From Candidatus Gastranaerophilales bacterium (GTDB lineage: Bacteria > Cyanobacteriota > Vampirovibrionia > Gastranaerophilales > Gastranaerophilaceae): 47,702 nt of DNA. The translations under genes were made by a program, and so were the position numbers. Below, one piece after another: positions 7,928 to 15,161 of this stretch (its first letter is position 1; each line of letters opens with the position of its first letter). Under the pieces are notes generated by a model. The model ran no database searches, had not been told where the DNA came from, and worked only from the letters and a program-made list of their open reading frames with translations. Where the stretch lies: the NCBI GenBank assembly GCA_910588555.1, contig CAJUPC010000016.1, forward strand, positions 1 to 47,702. The letters are read 5' to 3'.

Positions 7928-9457
7928 TTATCTTGCCTGTTTATACATTATCGCAGTGCCGAGAGTCATTGTATTCAATGTACTTTTTGAAAAATACTGC
8001 TTATTCGGGCTATGTAAATCTATTAATACACTAAGCTCGTCAGCGTCAATTGCACGCGGAATTCTCGGGAAAGTAAGTCTTTTTATTCTGTCATCCACTC
8101 TTTTTTCGGTAATTACGTTATTATAATTATCGTAAAGCTGGTATTCTTTAATTTTACCATCTCTTTTTATTACAAAATAAATTTTGTCTGTTTTAACACT
8201 TCCTGTAGGAATGTTTGCCATTGCAGTCGCAGCAGCGGTTCTTGTGTATTTTGAATAGTGCTGATGTAAAAATCGGTTCAAATTATATAATTCAATTTCA
8301 AAAATAAATTTATCAGTGGAACGGTTTTCAAAAGCTTCATACCAATTTCCTTTTACAGCTTCCACAGTTTTATTGTCAAATTCTTCAGAACCTGATGATT
8401 GCACAAGTTCGATTTCTTCAACATAGCCATCTTTTGTCATTAATAACAAAAGCTTTATGGGTTTAAGTTTAAGCGAAGTAACCTCGGGAATTGATTTCAA
8501 AATCTCAGGATACATTTTTTTCTCGTAATAGTTTTGCAAACCTCTTAAAGATTTTCCTCCGAGATAAACAACCTCAATACTATCGCCTGTAATATTGCCT
8601 TCATAAGGTGAAACTTTTATTCTTTTAAGCTCTTCAATAATATTTTCAGAATTAATTTCATCATATCTTCTGAACATTTTTACATCCGCAACATTTCCCT
8701 GTTTATCAAATTGGAAATAAATCGGATAAGAAATGTAATTATAAACTCTTATCTGTTTTTCAATTTCGGAAGAAACAAGTCTGTAATATCTGTAGTATTC
8801 ATACAGAGCTTTTTCTGAACTCGGATTGACATAGATAATGAATGAAACTTCCTCATTTTTAAGAATATCAGCAGGCGGAACTCCGTATGATTTAGAACTT
8901 AAATATTCTGACAGAGTTTCATCATAAAATTTATCGCCTGATGTTTCAATAATTTTTACTGATTTAACCTCTCCGCGTGAAGAAAGAGTAAGTTCTGCCG
9001 ATGTCATAGCAAGGTCGATATAATCATCAGTCGGCAGATTTTCAATAATTTTAGCATTTATTTTATCAAAATAATTTTTTTCGCGTAATCTGTAATGATT
9101 ATTTTTACTTTTCACGGCAATTTTAACTTTGCTGTCTTTTGATAAAACAACAATATATTTATAAGATTTATAAAATTTCGGTGCCGGTTTTTCGATAGAT
9201 TTCAAAAAATCATCAAACATTTCCGCCAGCTGTTCATTATCGGCACCAAGAATTTTATGGGAATTAAGTCTTCCTGATTCGCTCAAATCCAGATAAACTT
9301 GAACATTACCCTTGATGTCCGGAGTATTCTGCAAATCTTTTGCAAAAACTTTTTCATACTTTGGAAACACTGTTTCTTCAATATTAACGAGTTCTACAGC
9401 AAAAGCTCCGCTGCAAAGCATTAACAAAACTGCTAAAATAAATAAAATCTTTTTCAT
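7928..9457 (-). CDS. Secreted protein with repeated TonB-C-like modules
   Basis: A 509-residue protein with an N-terminal signal peptide (KKILFILAVLLMLCSGAFA). Several stretches have the beta-alpha-beta shape of the TonB C-terminal / energy-transducer fold. One is GEVKSVKIIETSGDKFYDETLSEYL (about residues 155-180). Another, GYVEEIELVQSSGSEEFDNKTVEAV (about 345-370), follows the typical 'G-x-V-x-x-v-x-v-x-x-S-G-x-x-x-f-D' pattern, and weaker copies appear near residues 50 and 240. Unlike true TonB there is no Pro-rich linker or membrane anchor, so I infer a periplasmic scaffold or partner protein rather than an energy transducer. GGAG precedes the ATG. It follows ffh by 16 bases. Confidence 0.7.
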   Translation of the reverse strand: MKKILFILAVLLMLCSGAFAVELVNIEETVFPKYEKVFAKDLQNTPDIKGNVQVYLDLSESGRLNSHKILGADNEQLAEMFDDFLKSIEKPAPKFYKSYKYIVVLSKDSKVKIAVKSKNNHYRLREKNYFDKINAKIIENLPTDDYIDLAMTSAELTLSSRGEVKSVKIIETSGDKFYDETLSEYLSSKSYGVPPADILKNEEVSFIIYVNPSSEKALYEYYRYYRLVSSEIEKQIRVYNYISYPIYFQFDKQGNVADVKMFRRYDEINSENIIEELKRIKVSPYEGNITGDSIEVVYLGGKSLRGLQNYYEKKMYPEILKSIPEVTSLKLKPIKLLLLMTKDGYVEEIELVQSSGSEEFDNKTVEAVKGNWYEAFENRSTDKFIFEIELYNLNRFLHQHYSKYTRTAAATAMANIPTGSVKTDKIYFVIKRDGKIKEYQLYDNYNNVITEKRVDDRIKRLTFPRIPRAIDADELSVLIDLHSPNKQYFSKSTLNTMTLGTAIMYKQAR

Positions 9458-9473
9458 TCTTACTCCGTATTAA

Positions 9474-10895
9474 TTATTTAAACTTCCGCATCATTTTCAT
9501 AGCTTTATTCATGGCATGCTTTCCGAGTTTGCCGTTAAATCCGCCAAGACCGCCCATATTACCCATTTTGCTCATATCAGGCATTCCATGAGAGAACATT
9601 TTTTTCATATCAGTCATGCCTTTCATCATTGTCCGCATTTGCTCAAACTGCTTAACAAACGCATTAACTTCCTGAAAATCCATGCCGCAGCCTTTTGCAA
9701 TACGTTTTTTGCGGCTGGTATTCATCAAATCGGGATTTGAGCGCTCCTCCGGCGTCATGCTTGATATGAAAACTTCCATTTTCTTGAATTGTTTTTCACC
9801 CTCATGAGTAATTTTATCCCTGTCATCTTTTCCGATATTCAAACCAAGCATGCCAAGAACATTACCCATAGAGCCGAAAGCCTGCATTTGCTTCTGCATT
9901 TTGACAAAATCGTTGTAAGAAAAATTATTCTTACTCATTTTTTCTTCAAGTTCCAACGCCTGCTTTTCGTCAAAAACTTCCTGTGCACGCTCAACAAGAG
10001 AAACAATATCTCCCATACCGAGAATTCTTGTTGCCATTCTTTCGGGATAAAAATCTTCAAGCGCGTTTAATTTTTCGCCTGTCCCCGTCAATTTAATCGG
10101 TTTTCCCGTGCAATAAGAAACACTTAAAGCCGAACCGCCTCTGCTGTCACCGTCAAGCTTTGTCAAAACAAGACCTGTCAAACCTAATTGCGCGTCAAAA
10201 TTTTCTGCAACATTAACAGCTTCCTGACCTGTCATGGCGTCAATTACAAGAAGTTTTTCGGCAGGTTTAAAAATTCTGTCAATCAAAAGCAATTCTGCCA
10301 TCATGTCCGTATCAATCTGCAAACGCCCCGCAGTATCAAGAATTATAGTATTAAACCCATGCTCTTTTGCGTAATCAATCGCACCTCTTACAATCTGTTG
10401 AACATCTTTGCAATCGGGAATTGTAAAAACTTCATTTCCGATTTCCTGCCCGAGAGTCTGTAATTGCGCAATCGCTGCGGGACGATAAACGTCACATGCC
10501 GCCAACAATGGATTTCTGCCTTCTTTTTTTAACTTAACCGCAAGTTTTGCAGAAGATGTAGTTTTACCTGACCCCTGAAGCCCTAACATCATAATTAAAT
10601 TAGGGTTTCCTGAAAAATCTAACGGGCTTTGTTCTTTTCCAAGCAGATTAACAAGTTCGTCATGAACAATTTTAATCAACTGCTGCGAAGGGTCAACACC
10701 CTCAAGAACTTTTTCGCCCTCTGCTTTATCTTTTATTGAAGAGATAAAGGATTTCACAACACGCAAATTAACATCGGCTTCCAAAAGCGCACGTCTGATT
10801 TCGCGCAGAGCCTCCTGCATATTATCCTGCGTAAGTTCCTTACCCCTTGTTTTACTGATTATTCCCTGTAGTTTTTCGCTTAAGTTATCGAACAT
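9474..10895 (-). CDS. ffh: Signal recognition particle protein Ffh
   Basis: GTPase that binds 4.5S RNA and signal sequences for co-translational targeting to the membrane. The 473 residues contain the N domain, the G domain with GLQGSGKTTSSAKLA (about 105-119), DTAGRLQID, TKLDGDSRGGSAL and GTGEKLNALEDFYPER, and a Met-rich M domain (KMQKQMQAFGSMGNVLGM, MRTMMKGMTDMKKMF) with KKRIAKGCG. The start shows no ribosome site; an extended -10 box TGCTATAAT ends six bases before the ATG, consistent with a leaderless mRNA. The TonB-C-like gene follows 16 bases downstream. Confidence 0.97.
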   Translation of the reverse strand: MFDNLSEKLQGIISKTRGKELTQDNMQEALREIRRALLEADVNLRVVKSFISSIKDKAEGEKVLEGVDPSQQLIKIVHDELVNLLGKEQSPLDFSGNPNLIMMLGLQGSGKTTSSAKLAVKLKKEGRNPLLAACDVYRPAAIAQLQTLGQEIGNEVFTIPDCKDVQQIVRGAIDYAKEHGFNTIILDTAGRLQIDTDMMAELLLIDRIFKPAEKLLVIDAMTGQEAVNVAENFDAQLGLTGLVLTKLDGDSRGGSALSVSYCTGKPIKLTGTGEKLNALEDFYPERMATRILGMGDIVSLVERAQEVFDEKQALELEEKMSKNNFSYNDFVKMQKQMQAFGSMGNVLGMLGLNIGKDDRDKITHEGEKQFKKMEVFISSMTPEERSNPDLMNTSRKKRIAKGCGMDFQEVNAFVKQFEQMRTMMKGMTDMKKMFSHGMPDMSKMGNMGGLGGFNGKLGKHAMNKAMKMMRKFK

Positions 10896-10901
10896 AATTG
10901 A

Positions 10902-10910
10902 ATTATAGCA
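10902..10910 (-). promoter_or_regulatory. Extended -10 promoter of ffh, leaderless layout
   Basis: TGCTATAAT on the minus strand, with six bases (10896-10901) before the ATG at 10895. A normal start site, about seven bases past the -10 box, would fall on or next to the A of the ATG. No Shine-Dalgarno is present. Confidence 0.6.
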
Positions 10911-10959
10911 TAAAAAACCAATATGTATTTATAAAACTTGTGTCGGAATAAAAAACATC

Positions 10960-11132
10960 AATATTAGAAAAATATTTTCAAAACTGGTGGCGTGGTGAAA
11001 AACATCATCCGTTTTTATGATTTCATTTCTGATTTGGTTTGCTAATATATAACCATACTCCTTAGAGAACTAAGATACACATATCCCTAATCAACAGCTA
11101 TGCACTTCTTATGTACATAGCTTTTTTTTGTG
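10960..11132 (+). ncRNA. Candidate small RNA or leader ending in an orphan terminator
   Basis: The 289-bp gap between ffh and the gene at 11185 has no convincing protein gene. It contains a rho-independent terminator at about 11096-11131 (AGCTATG...CATAGCT then eight Ts) on the plus strand, yet no plus-strand gene lies upstream. That points to a short plus-strand transcript starting somewhere after the divergent ffh promoter. A 16-codon GTG frame at about 10995 is the only coding option seen and is weak. No known RNA family recognised. Confidence 0.3.
11096..11131 (+). terminator. Orphan rho-independent terminator
   Basis: A seven-bp stem AGCTATG / CATAGCT, extendable by AC/GT with a mismatch, is followed by a run of Ts. 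The T run is on the plus strand, so it cannot serve either flanking minus-strand gene. Confidence 0.6.
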
Positions 11133-11184
11133 CTATACACGTATATATTCTGTATAACATTAGGCTTTGGCGCCGTCGCCCACT

Positions 11185-11751
11185 CTAGAAAACTATGGAG
11201 TAAACAGTAATGATTAATGGTAAAAATACCATAATTAATATTATAACAGCAAGCAATATTGATTGTTTATCCCAATCATTTTCAAGTTCTTTGTATGTCG
11301 GACAGAGTTCCTTAAATTTTTGTTCTATTTCTAACCCGTTTACGTTGACAAATACAATGCATTTTTTGTCTGCAGCTATAATTCTGAGACATTCAACTCC
11401 TCCTCTTGGAGGAAAGAAACCTTCTAGAGATTTTATATCTTGAAGTTTTATTTTTTTTAAACCCGTACGCGTTTTTATAATTACATTTTTATTTGTAATA
11501 AATATTTGTTTTTCCGTTTCAAATAAAATAAGCCCCAACGTTAATAATGGAAAAGGCAAAATTAGCCGCGAAAGATACAACGCTTGCAAATCATTGTCAA
11601 ATATATAGAAATACATTAAACCTGCCCAAACTGTTGTTAAGAATAGAAAAAACATCAAATGAAAGAAAAATATTCCCTTACAATTTTTTGAAGAAATAAC
11701 AATTTGTTCGTCTGTATCAAGTAAATATTCAGGTATTATAAATTTTCTCAC
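11185..11751 (-). CDS. Membrane protein with bacterial PH-like (DUF304) domain
   Basis: A 188-residue protein with two N-terminal hydrophobic segments (about 25-50 and 60-80), a soluble middle with the bPH2 pattern (IFITNKNVIIKTRTGLKKIKLQDIKSLEG) and a C-terminal membrane segment (ILLAVIILIMVFLPLIITVYSIVF). Bacterial PH-like domains of this kind are small membrane-associated beta-barrels of mostly unknown role. It lies 14 bases downstream of the GGDEF gene on the same strand, so the two may be co-transcribed. The similar zinc-ribbon/PH protein at 29554-30153 is a distant paralogue in architecture. Confidence 0.65.
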   Translation of the reverse strand: MRKFIIPEYLLDTDEQIVISSKNCKGIFFFHLMFFLFLTTVWAGLMYFYIFDNDLQALYLSRLILPFPLLTLGLILFETEKQIFITNKNVIIKTRTGLKKIKLQDIKSLEGFFPPRGGVECLRIIAADKKCIVFVNVNGLEIEQKFKELCPTYKELENDWDKQSILLAVIILIMVFLPLIITVYSIVF

Positions 11752-11765
11752 TGTTTTGTTTAATC

Positions 11766-12641
11766 TTAATTATCGCCTAAGTTTAATTGTGAAAATTGAA
11801 CGATTTTATTTTTGCCGCGTTTTTTAGCGTTATATAATGCATGTTCTGCATAACGGATAATTGTATTTGCGTCTTCTTCCGTATCTTGAATACACGGATA
11901 TGTCGAAATACCGCCTGAAATTGTAATAGGATGTCTTTCTTCTTCTCCGGCAGGTATAAATTCCATTTTTTCAATGTCGCGTCTAAATCTTTCAGCAAAC
12001 AAGAAAGCGTTTTCTTCTGAGGTATTTGGAAGGATTAAAAGAAATTCTTCATCACCGTAGCGTGTCAAAACATCTTCTTTTCTGATTAATTGTTTAAGTT
12101 TGTCTGCAATTGAACGAAGCAAAACATCGCCCCATTCATATCCGTAAATATCGTTTACAACTTTGAAAAAGTCTAAGTCAAACAGAAGACAAGAAAGTTT
12201 TGTACCGTAACGTCTTGCGCGTGAAATTTCCTGTTCAAGACGTTCTTGCAGATATTTTCTGTTATGCAAGCCTGTTAATTCATCAGTTGTTGAAACAACT
12301 TTCAATTTATCTCTTAATTCTTTGTATTTTAAAAGCGCATTAGCTCTGATAACCAATTCCATATTATCAACGGGAGTATTAATAAAATCAAACAATACCG
12401 CTCTTACAGTACAGCCTTTAAAAACATCACCGATAAATAATGTCGGAGCCTTAAATTTTGTTGTCATTAGGACATCTTTAATATTCGGAACACTTTCAAT
12501 CACAACCAAACCCGGGTTTAGAGTTTCGTAATCTCTAAGATTTTCGGCATTTTCAATTCTGACATTTGCATCGTCGATTTGAGCCAATACATCAGCCAGT
12601 TTTGATTCGTTTTTGTCTGTATAAACTACAATATTCTTCAT
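11766..12641 (-). CDS. GGDEF-domain protein with altered GDEEF signature
   Basis: The N-terminal ~110 residues look like a receiver-type fold (KNIVVYTDKNESKLADVL...), and the C-terminal half is a GGDEF domain: TTDELTGLHNRKYL, LLFDLDFFKVVNDIYGYEWGD, LTRYGDEEFLLILP, GISTYPCI, AEHALYNAKKRGKN. Such domains make c-di-GMP from two GTP. Here the signature reads G-D-E-E-F instead of GGDEF/GGEEF, so the second Gly is Asp and activity is uncertain. An RxxD inhibitory site (RKED) is present five residues upstream, which could allow a c-di-GMP-sensing role. The start at 12641 follows TAAGGAA; an extended start at 12689 would include that site. Confidence 0.88.
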   Translation of the reverse strand: MKNIVVYTDKNESKLADVLAQIDDANVRIENAENLRDYETLNPGLVVIESVPNIKDVLMTTKFKAPTLFIGDVFKGCTVRAVLFDFINTPVDNMELVIRANALLKYKELRDKLKVVSTTDELTGLHNRKYLQERLEQEISRARRYGTKLSCLLFDLDFFKVVNDIYGYEWGDVLLRSIADKLKQLIRKEDVLTRYGDEEFLLILPNTSEENAFLFAERFRRDIEKMEFIPAGEEERHPITISGGISTYPCIQDTEEDANTIIRYAEHALYNAKKRGKNKIVQFSQLNLGDN

Positions 12642-12753
12642 AGTCGCGTTCCTTATAAATTCTCTCTCTCTTGGTAACAAGATTAACATATTTTTCGGTT
12701 TTAATCAAGAGGTAAATAAAAGTTAATAAACTGCCACGATATTTTTTGTGTGA

Positions 12754-12759
12754 TAAAAT
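12754..12759 (+). promoter_or_regulatory. -10 box of rimI, leaderless layout
   Basis: TG-A-TAAAAT (12751-12759) ends six bases before the rimI ATG at 12766. There is no Shine-Dalgarno between box and start. Confidence 0.5.
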
Positions 12760-12765
12760 CAGGTT

Positions 12766-13293
12766 ATGGGCATTTTGAGAGTAAAAATTAAACCTATGCA
12801 CAGAGATGATGTTGAAAGTGTTGTTGCGCTTGAAGCAAAAGCATACGGTGAACATCACTGGTCAAAGGATTCTTTTTACAACGAATTGTCTAACGAGCTT
12901 GCAAAATATTTCAGCGTTTTTAATGAAAAAGACGAACTTATTGCATATTGCGGAAGCTGGCATATTTTGGAAGAAGCTCATATAACAAATATCGCTGTTT
13001 CTCCCGAATACAGAAGAATGCACATAGGAGAAGCTCTTTTAAAAACCGTAATTGACGAGTGTTACAAAAATATGGTAAAATATATCACACTGGAAGTCAG
13101 AGCAGGCAACACACCTGCAATAGGACTTTATGAAAAATACGGATTTAAATCGCTCGGCTTAAGAAAAGGTTATTATCAGGACAATAACGAAGATGCTTTG
13201 ATTATGTGGACGGAGAATATTTTTTACGATAAATTTAAATCAATGTATGAACAAAATATTGCTGTGTTAAAGGAAAAAATTAACATTTTATGA
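12766..13293 (+). CDS. rimI: GNAT N-acetyltransferase, probable RimI
   Basis: The 175 residues have the GNAT fold with the acetyl-CoA loop VSPEYRRMHIGEALL (about 83-97; R-R-x-H-I-G-x-A type) and the RimI-type tail LEVRAGNTPAIGLYEKYGFKSLGLRKGYY. RimI acetylates the N-terminus of ribosomal protein S18. The C-terminus (about residues 150-175) is longer than minimal RimI. The apparent mRNA is leaderless. The stop codon TGA overlaps the ATG of bioY (ATGA), which implies translational coupling although the functions are unrelated. Confidence 0.85.
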   Translation: MGILRVKIKPMHRDDVESVVALEAKAYGEHHWSKDSFYNELSNELAKYFSVFNEKDELIAYCGSWHILEEAHITNIAVSPEYRRMHIGEALLKTVIDECYKNMVKYITLEVRAGNTPAIGLYEKYGFKSLGLRKGYYQDNNEDALIMWTENIFYDKFKSMYEQNIAVLKEKINIL

Positions 13294-13943
13294 CTACAGA
13301 ACATGTAACACTTATAAAAAAAGAAATAGAAGGTATAAGATTGACATTCGGCAGTATACTGCTTATTTTATTCTGTACGTTTTTAATTATACTTGCTACA
13401 TTTTTGCAGTTAAAAATTACACATTTTATAATTCCCGAAGGCTTGTTCAGCGGTGAAAAAACATTTGTATTTAAAGACTTTCTGTATACTTACAGTTTAA
13501 TTCCGCAGATACCTGTAATCATGTTTGTGGGCGCATTTTTGGGCAGAAAATACGGGATAATGAGTATTTTGTTATATATTTTACTCGGGCTGTTTGCAAT
13601 CCCTGTTTTTGCTTTAGGCGGAGGACCAAAATACATTTTTGAATATGGTTTTGGTTATATCCTTGCTTACATTCCCGCTGTGTTTTTTGCAGGTTCGATT
13701 TTGAAAAGCGGATTTACGATGAGAAACATGATACATGCAGCAGTTGTCGGGGTTTTGACAATTCATATTATCGGAATTCTTTATATGCTTTTCATTGCAG
13801 GGTTAAAACATGAAGGAATGGCATTTATCAGCGGTTGGATAGCTTCTCAAAGCGGTATAAAAATAATTTATGATATGATTTTCAGTTTTGCGGCAATGTT
13901 TATTGCAAAATATGCAAAAATTATTTTGTGGTTTTTTATGTAA
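13290..13943 (+). CDS. bioY: BioY-family biotin transporter substrate-binding subunit
   Basis: Integral membrane protein of 217 residues with about six hydrophobic segments. The loop ALGGGPKYIFEYGFGYILAYIPA (about 110-130) is the BioY hallmark (GGGPxYI...FGYILA). BioY is the S component of an ECF transporter for biotin and can also work alone. No EcfA/EcfT genes are nearby. A biotin synthase gene lies at 30298, so the organism may both import biotin and make the last step from dethiobiotin. It overlaps rimI by four bases. Confidence 0.82.
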   Translation: MTTEHVTLIKKEIEGIRLTFGSILLILFCTFLIILATFLQLKITHFIIPEGLFSGEKTFVFKDFLYTYSLIPQIPVIMFVGAFLGRKYGIMSILLYILLGLFAIPVFALGGGPKYIFEYGFGYILAYIPAVFFAGSILKSGFTMRNMIHAAVVGVLTIHIIGILYMLFIAGLKHEGMAFISGWIASQSGIKIIYDMIFSFAAMFIAKYAKIILWFFM

Positions 13944-13971
13944 ATTTTTACCATGTTATAAATTTATAAGT

Positions 13972-14916
13972 TTAGTTACAAAAACACGCACTGTAATGAT
14001 TTACGCCAACATTATCAAGAGTTGGAACTTTTTGCGTGCATATTTCCATGCATTCTTGACATCTGGGATGAAACCGGCAGCCTGAAATATTTTCTTGAAT
14101 TGAAGGGGGCTGTCCTTGAATTGTTTCAAGTTTCGAATTCTTATTAGACGGCAGAGAGCGCAAAAGAGCCTTAGAGTATGGATGTTTGGGATTTGCAAAA
14201 AATTCCTTTGCAGGGGCAGTTTCAACAATTCTACCGGCATACATTACAGAAATATAATCAGCGTTTTCACCCACAAGAGCCAAATCATGAGTAATTAAAA
14301 GAATTGATGTCTGCTTATTTTTTCTTATATCATTCAATAAATTCATAATTTGCGCCTGAATGGTTACATCAAGAGCAGTTGTCGGCTCATCCGCAATCAA
14401 GACTTCTGCCTTGCAGGCAAGCGCCATTGCAATTATTGCACGCTGTTTCATTCCGCCCGAAAACTCATGTGGATAAGCTTTCATCCTTTCTTCAGCACAT
14501 GGAATTTGGACTTCCTCCAAAGCTTGTACAGCTTTTTTGTATGCCTCATCACCTTTTAAGCCCTGATGAATTTTTATGACTTCCAAAAGCTGGTTTCCAA
14601 CTGTGTACAAAGGATTTAAAGATGTCATAGGGTCTTGCGGAATAAGAGCAATCTTTGCACCGCGAACTTTTTGCATTTTATTATTATCAAGCAAATCTTC
14701 ACCATTAAATATAATTTTGCCGTCAGTAATCTTCGCAGTTTTAGGCAGCAGTTGCAAAATACTCATAGCACTGATTGTCTTGCCGCAGCCTGATTCTCCG
14801 ACAAGTGCATGCATTTTGCCTTTTTCAAGCTCAAACGAAACATCAAAAAGTGCCTGCCTGAAACCGCATTCACAATTAAAACCCAAATTTAAGTCTTTTA
14901 CTTCTAAAATAGCCAT
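13972..14916 (-). CDS. Oligopeptide/dipeptide ABC transporter ATP-binding protein (OppD/DppD type)
   Basis: The 314-residue ATPase has Walker A GESGCGKT, Q-loop PQDPMTSLNPL, signature SGGMKQR, Walker B ADEPTTALD and switch His in ITHDLALV. It carries the C-terminal oligopeptide-transporter extension with four Cys (CRFHPRCQECMEIC), which in this family can bind an iron-sulfur cluster. It would power import of peptides or a similar solute, but no permease or binding-protein gene is adjacent, so the substrate is unknown. The start MAILEVK at 14916 is preferred over one five codons upstream because a TATTAT box lies six bases before it. Confidence 0.9.
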   Translation of the reverse strand: MAILEVKDLNLGFNCECGFRQALFDVSFELEKGKMHALVGESGCGKTISAMSILQLLPKTAKITDGKIIFNGEDLLDNNKMQKVRGAKIALIPQDPMTSLNPLYTVGNQLLEVIKIHQGLKGDEAYKKAVQALEEVQIPCAEERMKAYPHEFSGGMKQRAIIAMALACKAEVLIADEPTTALDVTIQAQIMNLLNDIRKNKQTSILLITHDLALVGENADYISVMYAGRIVETAPAKEFFANPKHPYSKALLRSLPSNKNSKLETIQGQPPSIQENISGCRFHPRCQECMEICTQKVPTLDNVGVNHYSACFCN

Positions 14917-15082
14917 AAATATATAATACATTATAGTTTTTAATATGTGAATAGGTTTGTAGGATATTATTTGTTAACAAATATTAAGAGACATGCATTA
15001 AATCATGCAATTTTTAAAAACAAAAATTTTTTATAAAAGTACAGGGGATAAATTATCCAAGATTTGTAAAACACGAAAATAG

Positions 15083-15133
15083 GCGGTTTAGAAAAGTTAT
15101 ACCAAGATTTAATAAATTTCTGAATTAGCCGCC
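15083..15133 (+). promoter_or_regulatory. Possible 5' UTR hairpin upstream of the Pro-rich protein gene
   Basis: In the 245-bp gap before 15162, GGCGG at about 15083 can pair with CCGCC at about 15130, and AGAAA pairs with TTTCT inside, forming a long stem with internal loops. It ends about 20 bases before the AAAGGGGAAA ribosome site. No known riboswitch recognised. Confidence 0.25.
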
Positions 15134-15161
15134 CAGGGGTAAAATTTTGAAAGGGGAAATT

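Noticed and set aside
14576..14926. A 116-codon frame antisense to the OppD-type ATPase
   Set aside because: Shadow of conserved ATPase codons on the other strand.
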